64,000 nt of DNA from Pseudanabaena sp. (GTDB lineage Bacteria; Cyanobacteriota; Cyanobacteriia; Pseudanabaenales; Pseudanabaenaceae), in NCBI GenBank assembly GCA_003249015.1, contig QBLS01000023.1, forward strand, positions 21,952 to 85,951, written 5' to 3'. The translations under genes and the position numbers were made by a program. Positions within the stretch are counted from its first letter, which is position 1; every line of letters starts with the position of its first letter. A model generated the notes under the pieces. The model was not told the origin of the DNA. It searched no databases and saw nothing but the letters and a program-made list of their open reading frames with translations. This document shows, piece after piece, positions 42,971 through 51,367 of the stretch.

Positions 42971-44476
42971 ATGACAGATAGCAAAAAAGTAGTCGTAGTT
43001 GGTGCAGGTTGGGCGGGACTGGGAGCTACCTATCAGTTAGCTAAGCAGGGATATGATGTTACCTTGTTGGAGGCGGGATCACAGACTGGCGGATTAGTTG
43101 CTGGCTGGAAAACGGAAGGGGGGCGATCCGTCGAGGCTGGAATTCATGGGTTTTGGTATCCCTATCGCAATATTTTCTCTCTAGTCAAAGAATTAGAACT
43201 TGATCCCTTTACCCCTTGGACAAGATCCGCTCAGTATTCTCCCGCAGGGCTAGAAGTTGAGTCTCCTATTTTTCAGGATTTACCCCGCTTACCATCTCCC
43301 CTTGGCACTTTTGCTTACACAAAATTTAAGCGACTACCCTTAAGCGATCGCCTTTCCGCGTTGCCTTTGATGTATGCAGTTGTTGATTTTGATAACTCCG
43401 ATCAGGCTTGGCAACGGTACGATGGCATGACCGCCCGTGAGCTATTTCGACAGTATGGTGTGTCAGAGCGCCTATATCGAGAATCCTTTGAACCAATGTT
43501 ATTGGTTGGTTTATTTGCTCCTGGGGAGCAATGCTCGGCAGCGGCTGCCTTGGGAATGCTCTATTACTTTATCTTGGCGCATCAGGCGGACTTTGATGTG
43601 GTTTGGTGTCGTGGCACTGTTGGCGAAAAAATATTCAAGCCTTGGGGAGATCGCATCCAGAGATTAGGTGGCAAAATTCTCAATGATCGGCGTGTTAGCG
43701 ATATATGTGTCGATGAGGACGGTAAAGTTACAGCCGTGATCTGTGGCGATGAAAAGTTTGATGCCGAGGCAGTGATTTTTGCGGTGGGCATTTCAGGAAT
43801 GCAAAAGATTGTCGCGGGTAGTAAAGCATTACAAAAACGCCGCGAGTTTCGGAACTTGATGAATTTGGGAGCGATCGATGTTCTTGCCATGCGGCTCTGG
43901 TGCGATCGCAAAATTAGCGTACCCCGACCATCCAATGCTTGTTTTGGTTTTGACAAGACTACAGGCTGGACATTTTTTGACCTAAATGCACTCCATGATG
44001 AGTATGCCGATGAAGCTGGCTCCGTAATTGAGGTTGACTTTTACCATGCCAATCAATTTCTACCCCTTGACAATCAAGAAATTATTGAAATTGTGCAAAA
44101 TTATTTGACTAGCTGTATTCCTGAATTTGCGAGCGCCAAAGTTATTGATAGCAGTGTGATTCGGCTACCCCGCGCAGTCACCCATTTCGCTCCAGGGAGC
44201 TATCAACATTTACTTAGAGCGATCACTAGCTTCCCCAACTTATACATGAGTGGCGACTGGGTAATTACTAATCATGGCTCATGGTCACAGGAAAAAGCTT
44301 ATGTCACAGGCTTAGAAGCCGCAAACCTCGTGATGCAGCAACTTAGTCAGGGTAACATGACGCAAATCTTGCCCATTGAAGCCGATGAGCCGCATATTCA
44401 AATTGCGCGATCGCTCAACGAAACCATGAGAAACACAGCAAAATCTCTACTTTCAGGTTTCCTTAGGCTTAATTAG
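42971..44476 (+). CDS. carotenoid desaturase-like FAD oxidoreductase
   Basis: 501-residue flavoprotein. The N-terminus has the dinucleotide-binding fold VVVVGAGWAGLGATYQLAKQGYDVTLLEA, given by its ends VVVVGAGWAG (about 6-15) and LLEAGSQTGG. The middle has LFAPGEQCSAAAALGMLYYF and the C-terminus SGDWV...KAYVTGLEAANLV, as in phytoene and zeta-carotene desaturase-like amine oxidases. It is shorter in key regions than CrtP or CrtQ, so it is probably another member of the clan. Electron acceptor and substrate unknown. It stands alone. Confidence 0.82.
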   Translation: MTDSKKVVVVGAGWAGLGATYQLAKQGYDVTLLEAGSQTGGLVAGWKTEGGRSVEAGIHGFWYPYRNIFSLVKELELDPFTPWTRSAQYSPAGLEVESPIFQDLPRLPSPLGTFAYTKFKRLPLSDRLSALPLMYAVVDFDNSDQAWQRYDGMTARELFRQYGVSERLYRESFEPMLLVGLFAPGEQCSAAAALGMLYYFILAHQADFDVVWCRGTVGEKIFKPWGDRIQRLGGKILNDRRVSDICVDEDGKVTAVICGDEKFDAEAVIFAVGISGMQKIVAGSKALQKRREFRNLMNLGAIDVLAMRLWCDRKISVPRPSNACFGFDKTTGWTFFDLNALHDEYADEAGSVIEVDFYHANQFLPLDNQEIIEIVQNYLTSCIPEFASAKVIDSSVIRLPRAVTHFAPGSYQHLLRAITSFPNLYMSGDWVITNHGSWSQEKAYVTGLEAANLVMQQLSQGNMTQILPIEADEPHIQIARSLNETMRNTAKSLLSGFLRLN

Positions 44477-44587
44477 GCATGGATTGATATGTAGAAGATC
44501 AGGCTTTGATTCTAATCAAAAAATACATAATCAGTCCTTAATCAATGTAAAATTAGATACGGTTAGATAAGCCTAGTAAAGATTTTT

Positions 44588-45316
44588 ATGCTCTTAACAG
44601 AACAAGCTCCCTCAGTTGCCAAGACTATTCTTGGATGCATACTTGTGGTCGAGGACGAGGCAATTATCCAAGAGGCGATCGCTCTTGCCTTACGGGAAGA
44701 AGGGTATAACATTCTATTGGCTGAAGACGGCTACAATGCTTTACAAATCGCTAAGACTGCACAAAGGCTTGACTTAGTTATTCTGGATGTGATGTTGCCG
44801 TCTATTAATGGACTAGACTTTTGCCGAATTCTGAGACATGAAGGAAGCAATGTCCCAGTTTTGATGATTAGCGCTAGAGGTAATGAATCTGATCGGATTG
44901 TGGGATTAGAGGTTGGAGCTGATGACTACCTCAGTAAGCCCTTTGGTATGCGTGAACTAGTTGCTCGTTGTCGTGCTCTGTTGAGGCGTAGTCGTCAAGA
45001 TTTTGTATCTTCTAACGCCACGGTTTACAAATTTGGCGATGTGACAATGTATCCCGATGAGTGCCGTGTCACGATTAATGAAACGGAAATTAATCTATCA
45101 CCAAAGGAATTTCGCTTATTAGATCTGTTCATGAGCCATCCTCGTCGCGTTTGGTCGCGCGAGCAGCTACTAGAAAAAGTTTGGGGTGTTGATTTTGTAG
45201 GCGATAGTAAGACTGTGGATGTGCATATCCGATGGCTTCGCGAAAAGATTGAAATCGATCCTAGCGATCCCAAGCATATTGTCACGGTCAGGGGATTTGG
45301 CTACAGACTAGGTTAA
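44588..45316 (+). CDS. OmpR/PhoB-family response regulator
   Basis: 242 residues: receiver domain with acidic pocket VVEDE (E22, D23), phosphoacceptor D67 in VILDVMLP and conserved K in LSKPFG, then a winged-helix DNA-binding domain with LSPKEFRLLDLFMSHPRRVWSREQLL and VDVHIRWLREKIE in parts, ending GFGYRLG. An 18-residue N-terminal extension precedes the receiver. It is not RpaA or RpaB by sequence. No histidine kinase is next to it, so the partner is unknown; the orphan kinase at 2641 is one untested candidate. Confidence 0.9.
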   Translation: MLLTEQAPSVAKTILGCILVVEDEAIIQEAIALALREEGYNILLAEDGYNALQIAKTAQRLDLVILDVMLPSINGLDFCRILRHEGSNVPVLMISARGNESDRIVGLEVGADDYLSKPFGMRELVARCRALLRRSRQDFVSSNATVYKFGDVTMYPDECRVTINETEINLSPKEFRLLDLFMSHPRRVWSREQLLEKVWGVDFVGDSKTVDVHIRWLREKIEIDPSDPKHIVTVRGFGYRLG

Positions 45317-45343
45317 AAGTGCAGCGCTGTTAGTTTTTTTAAC

Positions 45344-45386
45344 AGAATAAAAGGGGATGATGCTTTGCGTCATCCCCTTTTATTCT
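45344..45386. repeat. 17-bp palindrome overlapping the yidD stop
   Basis: Exact arms 45344-45360 and 45370-45386 (AGAATAAAAGGGGATGA and complement) with a TGCTTTGCG centre. The right arm contains the last codon (GAA) and TAA stop of the minus-strand yidD gene, duplicated in inverse orientation in the left arm. Confidence 0.9.
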
Positions 45387-45595
45387 TCTGGGACAGGATC
45401 GTAGCCACCGATATGCCAAGGATGACAGCTACAAACTCGTTTCACAGCAAGCATTCCTCCTTTTCGTACACCAAAGCGATCAATCGCAGTAATTGCATAC
45501 TGAGAGCAGGTCGGCTGAAAACGACACCTTGGGGGAAATAGCGGCGATACAAATAACCGATAAAACTGAATCGGTAAGATAAAAACTTTTTTCAT
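45380..45595 (-). CDS. yidD: membrane protein insertion efficiency factor YidD
   Basis: 71-residue YidD family protein with the cysteine signature [18 protein letters not shown] and [15 protein letters not shown]. Members assist YidC-dependent membrane insertion. The N-terminal hydrophobic/amphipathic segment ([17 protein letters not shown]) contacts the membrane. It is not beside yidC or rnpA here. Confidence 0.95.
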   Translation of the reverse strand: MKKVFILPIQFYRLFVSPLFPPRCRFQPTCSQYAITAIDRFGVRKGGMLAVKRVCSCHPWHIGGYDPVPEE

Positions 45596-45615
45596 TAATT
45601 CCTTAAAAAATCAAC

Positions 45616-45655
45616 AAGTAGCTAGGCATAATTAAATATAAAGTCCCAAAAAGCT
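45616..45655. repeat. GTAGCTAGGCATAA module fragment
   Basis: AAGTAGCTAGGCATAA (45616-45631) is identical to 37824-37839 and its complement is recognisable at 47709-47723. Here it lies directly upstream of the aguB start codon without the palindrome that follows it elsewhere. Confidence 0.75.
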
Positions 45656-45656
45656 T

Positions 45657-46511
45657 ATGTCATCTTCTCATACTGTCACGATCGCCGTAATTCAAGCTAG
45701 TTTAAATGCCGATATTGCTTCTAATGTTGCCAAAATATCGGATTTAGTGAGCAAAGCCGCCCATCAAGGTGCCAATATAATTTTACCGCCTGAATTATTT
45801 GAAAGTCCTTACTTTTGTCGAGAAGAACGGGATATCTTTTTCGATCTAGCACATCCCTTTGATAATCACCCGACGATCGCCCATTTCCAAAAAATGGCAA
45901 AAGACCTGCATGTAGTGATTCCTGTTTCATTTTTTGAGAGAGATGGACAGGTCTACTACAACAGTTTGGCAATGATTAATGCAGATGGGGCTGTACTAGG
46001 TGTGTACCGCAAGAGCCATATCCCTGACGGGCCAGGATATGAAGAGAAATTTTATTTCAGAAATGGGGATACGGGGTTTAGGGTTTGGGATACAACCTTT
46101 GGCAGAATTGGTGTGGGCATCTGTTGGGATCAATGGTTCCCTGAATGTGCTAGGGCGATGGTGCTGATGGGGGCGGAGATATTGCTTTACCCTACAGCGA
46201 TCGGGTCTGAGCCTGAAGAACCAAATTTAAATACCAAAGATCCTTGGCAAAGAGCAATGATTGGTCATGCTGTGAGTAATGTCATTCCTGTGGGAGCAGC
46301 TAATCGCATTGGTCTTGAAGGAAATCAAACCTTTTATGGTCACTCATTTATTGCCAATCAGCGCGGCGACAAGGTTGCTGAGCTAGATGACCAGCAAGAA
46401 GGCGTAATTTCGGCTAGTTTTGATCTTGATCAAGTTAGATTAAATCGCGCTTCCTTTGGCTTTTTTCGCGATCGCCGCCCCGATTTGTACGACAGACTCC
46501 AAGCCCCTTAG
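45657..46511 (+). CDS. aguB: N-carbamoylputrescine amidase
   Basis: Converts N-carbamoylputrescine to putrescine, carbon dioxide and ammonia in the agmatine route to polyamines. This 284-residue nitrilase-superfamily enzyme has the Glu-Lys-Cys triad: E46 (PPELFESPYF), K119 (YRKSHIPDGPGYEEKFYF in parts) and C156 (GVGICWDQWFPE). The residues around C156 are typical of AguB rather than other amidases. The partner agmatine deiminase gene is not within the window. Confidence 0.95.
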   Translation: MSSSHTVTIAVIQASLNADIASNVAKISDLVSKAAHQGANIILPPELFESPYFCREERDIFFDLAHPFDNHPTIAHFQKMAKDLHVVIPVSFFERDGQVYYNSLAMINADGAVLGVYRKSHIPDGPGYEEKFYFRNGDTGFRVWDTTFGRIGVGICWDQWFPECARAMVLMGAEILLYPTAIGSEPEEPNLNTKDPWQRAMIGHAVSNVIPVGAANRIGLEGNQTFYGHSFIANQRGDKVAELDDQQEGVISASFDLDQVRLNRASFGFFRDRRPDLYDRLQAP

Positions 46512-46537
46512 TGCCTAAGCACTTTTGTGAATTGCTA

Positions 46538-46574
46538 AAAAAAGAAAGCGTTGCTTAGCAACGCTTTCTTTTTT
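46538..46574. terminator. palindromic terminator after aguB
   Basis: 18-bp exact arms (46538-46555, 46557-46574) around a single T, containing AAAGAAAGCGTTGC and ending in six T residues. A CACTTTTGTGAATT half of the composite repeat lies just before it. Confidence 0.88.
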
Positions 46575-46599
46575 GATATGAAGTTGCGCTGCAACTTTC

Positions 46600-47373
46600 T
46601 TACACCCAAGACCATCGACGTTTTTGAGGACTCGCTTTACTTAGTTCTTGTCTTTGCGCCCTTGTCGGCATTGGCTCAATTACAGTGGTGATGTCAGCCA
46701 AAGAATTCACTCTCAGCTCATCAGTAAAAGTATTGCATTGGTAAACCTTGGCAGCATCAAGGTCAAGAGCCGTCAACCAACCACTTTTAGGATGGTATCC
46801 ACCTGTATCAATATCTAACCATCCTTTACCTAAAACTAAATTTCCTGGTTTTACATTCGGAAAGACAAAAGTAATGGTATGTCCAGTAATAATTATTTTG
46901 TTTTCAAAAAATGGTTCTGTGGCGCTGTGAAATTCTTCGCGAATCCAGCAAAACTCAGCTGCTCCTTGCAGTTCGAGCGGTAGGTTGGGGTTTAAACCAG
47001 CATGAACTAACCATGCATCCCCTAAATCCATATAAAGCGGTAATTGGCGCATCCATTCTAAATGCTCTTGGGGCATTCCCCCTATTCCATAGCTTTGGAG
47101 AGTATTAGATCCGCCATTGAGCAGCCAGCCTTTCCATACTAGAGAGCCTTCACTACTGCCAAAAGCCTCTAGACACATTTGCTCATGATTACCTCTGAGG
47201 CAAGTGTGACCATTCTCCATAACCCAGCTCACTACATCAGCGCTGCGATCGCCTCGGTCAATCAAATCGCCCAGAAAGAATAATTGATCATCAGGATCGC
47301 ACTTAATAAACTCTATCAAGTTCATTAAGCCGTCGTACTGACCGTGAATGTCACCGAATACGAATCGAGTCAA
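46600..47373 (-). CDS. PPP-family metallophosphatase
   Basis: 257-residue calcineurin-like phosphatase. The signature motifs are GDIHGQYDGL (7-16), GDLIDRGDRS and GNHEQM, with later metal ligands HAGLNP and GHTIT. It resembles bacterial serine/threonine phosphatases and ApaH-like diadenosine tetraphosphatases of the PPP type. The C-terminus (about 200-257) is not conserved. The substrate cannot be fixed from sequence. Confidence 0.9.
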   Translation of the reverse strand: MTRFVFGDIHGQYDGLMNLIEFIKCDPDDQLFFLGDLIDRGDRSADVVSWVMENGHTCLRGNHEQMCLEAFGSSEGSLVWKGWLLNGGSNTLQSYGIGGMPQEHLEWMRQLPLYMDLGDAWLVHAGLNPNLPLELQGAAEFCWIREEFHSATEPFFENKIIITGHTITFVFPNVKPGNLVLGKGWLDIDTGGYHPKSGWLTALDLDAAKVYQCNTFTDELRVNSLADITTVIEPMPTRAQRQELSKASPQKRRWSWV

Positions 47374-47648
47374 TTTAGCTAACCCCGTTACACAAATGGT
47401 GAAGACAAATACAGTTGCTTGAGAGTAGTCATAAATATTAGCTTGCCAAAAAAAGGTAGGCTACCCCTAGGTGGTGGTGTTTTAACCTAGAGGAATATCA
47501 GTGTTGCTGTTAACGTTGCCAGTAGTTTACAGTAACAAAATTTAAAATCTAAATGTTTCTATCTTATGACAAATTACAGTTAATTTTGTTCCTACGCATA
47601 TAAGTATTATTGCCTTTTAAGTGGCTTCGCGACATTAAATATAAAATC

Positions 47649-47691
47649 CCAAAACCTGTGGCGCACGCTGCGCTTGTGCCATAGGTTTTGG
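47649..47691. repeat. palindrome CCAAAACCTGTGGC upstream of PPP gene
   Basis: 14-bp arms (47649-47662, 47678-47691) with one G-T pair, and an inner GCAC/GTGC stem around a GCTGCGC centre. CCTAGCTACTTAG (47710-47722) follows, the complement of the GTAGCTAGG module, in the same order as at 37824-37902 but inverted. Confidence 0.78.
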
Positions 47692-47727
47692 TCTTGGTTT
47701 TTAAATACTCCTAGCTACTTAGTCATT

Positions 47728-47780
47728 TATAGTGATTTTAAATCTTGAGAAGCGTCGAAGCCCTAACTCTTATTTGAAAC
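47728..47780. repeat. CTTCGCTCAG family, copy without core (inverted)
   Basis: The complement reads GTTTCAAATAAGAGTTAGGG, then CTTCGACGCTTCTCAAG, then TTTAAAATCACTATA. Both outer ends of the family are present, but the internal inverted repeat found at 2469 and 37677 is missing. Confidence 0.8.
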
Positions 47781-47789
47781 AACTTGGCG

Positions 47790-47876
47790 TTTATCAGTCT
47801 AGTGAAGTACGGGTTTGTTTCCCCGCCGCAGAAGGGGAAATAAATCTTTGTACCTCGCTTGCTTGAAAAGCGCTAT
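47790..47876. repeat. interspersed repeat copy C with partly decayed core
   Basis: Same first half as copy A (CAGTCTAGTGAAGTACGGG), then GTTTCCCCGCC...GGGGAAATAAAT with mismatches, then GCTTGAAAAGCGCTATA, the other flank of copy B. It ends 28 bp before the truB start. Confidence 0.85.
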
Positions 47877-47904
47877 AGAAACTTTATATTTAGAAATATT
47901 TTCT

Positions 47905-48798
47905 ATGTTTCATGGATTTATTAGTATTGACAAGCCGCCTGAAATTACGGCTCATGACTGTGTGAGCAAGTTAAGGAAACTGCTTAAACAAAAAAAAATT
48001 GGTCATGGGGGGACACTCGACCCGATGGCAACAGGGGTTTTGCCGATCGCCGTTGGTAATGCCACAAGACTATTGAGATTTTTGCCATCTGGTAAAGCTT
48101 ACATAGCAAAAATTCGCTTTGGCTTAGTCACAAACACTGATGACATCACGGGGGAAATAGTTAGAGATCGCCCATGTAGCAATCTAAATCTAGATACTGT
48201 TAAAGATTTACTCCCACTATTTCAAGGCAAAATTACTCAGCGTCCACCTGCCTTTAGTGCGATTCAAGTTGATGGTAAACGGCTTTATGATTTGGCGCGG
48301 CGTGGCGAAATTACGGAAGCGGATGTGCCAATGCGAGAGGTGGAAGTTCAGAAGATCAAGGTTTTAGGTTGGACAGAGGGGGAATATCCTGAGCTAGATG
48401 TAGAGATCGCCTGTGGTGCGGGGACATATATTAGGGCGATCGCCCGCGACCTCGGCGAAAAACTTGGTTGCGGCGCGACTTTATCAGGGCTGCGGCGCAC
48501 CTTTAGCAATGGATTTGATTTAGAAGCAAGCTTAACGTTTGATCAGGTGGCGGAAAAATTGCGATCGCATTCTCTGGAAGTTCTCGCACCCGATCATGGG
48601 TTGCACTTTTTGCCAGAAGTTACTCTTGATGCAGAGCAAACAAAATATTGGTGTATGGGGCAGACAATTAAATTAGTAAAGCTGGAAGTTTGTTCGCAGT
48701 TTGTAAGGATGTATGACCATGAACAGAAGTTTGTAGGCGTTAGCGAAGTTAACGAATCAGTTTTGCAACCAATTGTAGTTTTGAGTCCTATCAACTAA
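47905..48798 (+). CDS. truB: tRNA pseudouridine55 synthase TruB
   Basis: Makes pseudouridine 55 in the T-loop of tRNAs. The 297-residue enzyme has MFHGFISIDKPPEITAHD, the catalytic GGTLDPMATGVLP (D39), RPPAFSAIQVDGKRLYDLAR, and a C-terminal PUA-like domain. The open frame extends 30 codons upstream to 47815, but those codons lie in the repeat copy C and have no homology, so ATG 47905 is chosen. It is convergent with htpG. Confidence 0.95.
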   Translation: MFHGFISIDKPPEITAHDCVSKLRKLLKQKKIGHGGTLDPMATGVLPIAVGNATRLLRFLPSGKAYIAKIRFGLVTNTDDITGEIVRDRPCSNLNLDTVKDLLPLFQGKITQRPPAFSAIQVDGKRLYDLARRGEITEADVPMREVEVQKIKVLGWTEGEYPELDVEIACGAGTYIRAIARDLGEKLGCGATLSGLRRTFSNGFDLEASLTFDQVAEKLRSHSLEVLAPDHGLHFLPEVTLDAEQTKYWCMGQTIKLVKLEVCSQFVRMYDHEQKFVGVSEVNESVLQPIVVLSPIN

Positions 48799-48809
48799 TG
48801 TCACCACGC

Positions 48810-48846
48810 AAAAAAAGGAAGGGCGCAAAGCGCCCTTCCTTTTTTT
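48810..48846. terminator. bidirectional terminator between truB and htpG
   Basis: 17-bp exact arms (48810-48826, 48830-48846) around AAA, with seven A on one side and seven T on the other, and GGAAGGGCGC stem. It overlaps the htpG stop codon by two bases. Confidence 0.93.
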
Positions 48847-50740
48847 AGATTTTGCTAGTCAGCTTAGTTAGCAATAGATTAGATCGTTGCAAAAAGCCCT
48901 TCATGCTGTCGGCATCAAAGCTCTTTTGCGCCATCAGTGCCAAATCATAAACATGGGTACAGATCAAGTTGGCAAGATCCAGAGATTCAGATTTGCCACC
49001 AACCAGAACTTGGCTACCGTCTAGTTCAATCAGCTTTTCCATCAATGGGTGTGCGGTATTAACTAGCAAAACATGATCCTCTGGGAAGCTGACCGTGCCT
49101 TGTTGCATCAACGCCATCATTTCTTGCATCCGTCGCGCCGACTCTGGCAACAAAATAATCGCTGGAGGAGCCGAAGCCGCGTCTTCTGCCTTAATTGCTT
49201 CCGTGCGAATTACCAGTTTGGGCTTGTTGAGTGCCTCACGGAAAATATCTTGGAGATGATCGCTCTTGGTCTTATTGGTTTTGGGATCGACAATCTCTGT
49301 TTTGGAATCCTTATCCACTAGGCGATCATCAATCTCTGCGTCCACTCGTGCAAACTTAATGTCTTTGAAATCACGCTCAAGGAAGTTAATGAAATGGCTG
49401 TCGATGAAGGAATCAAAGGTCAGCACTTCTAAGCCTTGGTTTTTATGCAACTCAACATAAGTACCCTGTGCGATCGGGTCAGAGGTATAGAACACTTGAT
49501 TCTCATGTTCAGCTTTATTGCGTTCTAGATAAGCTTGCAAGGTAGTGTAGTTGCCGCTTTCACTCTTAACTTCATCCGACTCGCTAGTGGTGGCATAAAC
49601 CAAAATCTCTTTGACTTGCTGATAAAACTTGTCACTATTCATCGAGCCAAATTTCATGAAAATGCTGATATCTTGCCAGCACTTCAAGAATTCTTCACGG
49701 GACTCGCTATAGAGAGAAGTTAGGCGATCGCCTACTTTTTTGGCAATAAAGTCTTGAATCTTGCGAACCTTGGGATCGCCTTGTAAGAAACTCCGCGACA
49801 CGTTTAAAGGAATATCAGTACTGTCGATCGCACCGCGTAAAGGCATTAAAAACTTGGGGATCACATCATCGCAGTTGTCACTGACAAACACATGATTGCA
49901 AAACAGCTTAATCTGACCACGATTGGGATCAATATCTGCCTTCATTTTTGGGAAATACAAGATGCCCTTAATTACAAAGGGATAATCAGTATTTAGATGA
50001 ATCCAGAACAAAGGATCATCTTGGAAAGGATAGAGATAGCGATAAAACTCCAGATATTCATCTTTAGTGACTGATTTTGGCGATTTGTCCCATAGTGCTG
50101 TCTGCTTATTGATCACCTCATCGCCCAACTTGATCGGCACAGGCATAAAGTCGCAATAGTTGCGAACCATCTGTTTAATCGATCCTTCTTCCAGATACTC
50201 CTCTGCATCTTCTTGAAGAGTCAAGGTAATCGTGGTACCGACAGATGCGCGATCGCTATCATCAAGGGTAAAAGTAGTCGAGCCATCACAAGACCAATGG
50301 ACTGCTTCAGATCCCTCTTTATAAGAGCGTGTATCAATCTCAACATTGCTCGCCACCATAAATGACGAATAGAAACCTAAACCAAAATTACCAATGATTT
50401 GCTGATCGCCAGTACCGCTATTAGCGTACTTAGTAGCAAACTCTTGAGCGCTAGAAAAAGCAACTTGGTTAATATATTTTTTGACTTCATCCGCCGTCAT
50501 GCCGATGCCCGTATCGGCGATCGCCAGCGTTTTTTTCTCCTTGTCAATGGTGATCACAATTTCTGGCTCAGCAGAATGACTCGTTTCGCCTGCGTAAGAC
50601 ACCATTTTTAGCTTGCTAATCGCATCAACAGCGTTAGAAATTAGCTCCCGCAAGAAGATATCTCGTTCAGAATATAAAGCCTTCTTGATGATGGGAAAGA
50701 TATTTTCGGTATGAATGCTGATCGTTCCCTGCTCTTGCAT
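48845..50740 (-). CDS. htpG: molecular chaperone HtpG (Hsp90)
   Basis: 631-residue Hsp90 with the GHKL ATPase domain: LRELISNAVDAISKL, ADTGIGM and GNFGLGFYSSF. The middle domain has SRSFLQGD with the catalytic Arg region, and the C-terminal dimerisation domain follows. The ATG at 50740 is preferred over a TTG at 50749 because GGAG lies 11 bases upstream. In cyanobacteria HtpG supports thermal and light-stress tolerance. No CIRCE element is seen upstream. Confidence 0.97.
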   Translation of the reverse strand: MQEQGTISIHTENIFPIIKKALYSERDIFLRELISNAVDAISKLKMVSYAGETSHSAEPEIVITIDKEKKTLAIADTGIGMTADEVKKYINQVAFSSAQEFATKYANSGTGDQQIIGNFGLGFYSSFMVASNVEIDTRSYKEGSEAVHWSCDGSTTFTLDDSDRASVGTTITLTLQEDAEEYLEEGSIKQMVRNYCDFMPVPIKLGDEVINKQTALWDKSPKSVTKDEYLEFYRYLYPFQDDPLFWIHLNTDYPFVIKGILYFPKMKADIDPNRGQIKLFCNHVFVSDNCDDVIPKFLMPLRGAIDSTDIPLNVSRSFLQGDPKVRKIQDFIAKKVGDRLTSLYSESREEFLKCWQDISIFMKFGSMNSDKFYQQVKEILVYATTSESDEVKSESGNYTTLQAYLERNKAEHENQVFYTSDPIAQGTYVELHKNQGLEVLTFDSFIDSHFINFLERDFKDIKFARVDAEIDDRLVDKDSKTEIVDPKTNKTKSDHLQDIFREALNKPKLVIRTEAIKAEDAASAPPAIILLPESARRMQEMMALMQQGTVSFPEDHVLLVNTAHPLMEKLIELDGSQVLVGGKSESLDLANLICTHVYDLALMAQKSFDADSMKGFLQRSNLLLTKLTSKI

Positions 50741-50844
50741 AGCTTGCAAAGCTCCTGAATATATTAATTGTTAAGTATTTCAAAGTTGATTATACCGAAT
50801 CAAATCCTTATACCCACTCCTCGCGTTTTCGCGTTCTCCGTACC

Positions 50845-50974
50845 TAAAACCGAGAGAAAATTTTGAAAGTGTGGATTCGCCTCACTTTCAAAATTTTCTC
50901 TCGGTTTTAAACAGGCACAATACTCAAAAGTCTAATTCGCTCGCGAAGCGAGCGAATTAGACTTTTGAGTATTG
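50845..50974. repeat. two adjacent 27-bp palindromes upstream of htpG
   Basis: First: exact arms 50845-50871 and 50883-50909 with tips TAAAACCGAGAG and centre TGGATTCGCC. Second: exact arms 50918-50944 and 50948-50974 around GAA, centre GCTCGC-GAA-GCGAGC. They are only 8 bp apart. Confidence 0.93.
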
Positions 50975-51096
50975 CGCTTAGCCACTTGTATGAAGCTTTG
51001 CAAAGCAAATCTATACATTTTTGTAACGCAAGTTGAAAAACTTAATTGCCTCATTTATTGTAAGTAATTAATATTCCTGAGTAAAACATCACAGAT

Positions 51097-51342
51097 ATGG
51101 TAATCGCCGCAGTAATTTACATATCAATATCGGTACTTCTAGTTTTAAGTGCAGGTATATTTTTTGCCAAAGCCATTCAGTCTTTGATGAGCAAAAAACA
51201 AACAAATAATTACAAACGTACTGAACAAGTAATGTTTTTGCGACCTAACTCTAACGATCCTCTAGCTGTATCTACCCGTCGTGCTGAGATCGTTGCTATG
51301 CTAGAGCGACAATTTGCTAGTAGTCCATCATCTGACTCCTAG
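51097..51342 (+). CDS. small single-helix membrane protein before ftsQ
   Basis: 81 residues with one N-terminal membrane helix (about 4-27, VIAAVIYISISVLLVLSAGIFF in part), then a polar tail containing RRAEIVAMLERQF. Not recognised. It lies 25 bp upstream of ftsQ on the same strand, so a cell-division association is possible by position only. Confidence 0.6.
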   Translation: MVIAAVIYISISVLLVLSAGIFFAKAIQSLMSKKQTNNYKRTEQVMFLRPNSNDPLAVSTRRAEIVAMLERQFASSPSSDS

Positions 51343-51367
51343 CCCTATGAGCAGGTAAAAGTTTAAG

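Noticed and set aside
42971-44476. Naming the flavoprotein phytoene or zeta-carotene desaturase
   Set aside because: The fold is right but key regions differ, and there are no carotenoid genes nearby to support it.
44588-45316. Naming the response regulator RpaA, RpaB or NblR
   Set aside because: The receiver and DNA-binding strings do not match RpaA or RpaB as I know them, and NblR cannot be confirmed without a search.
50741-51096. CIRCE or other heat-shock operator upstream of htpG
   Set aside because: The TTAGCACTC-N9-GAGTGCTAA pattern is absent; the inverted repeats present are of the palindrome family instead.
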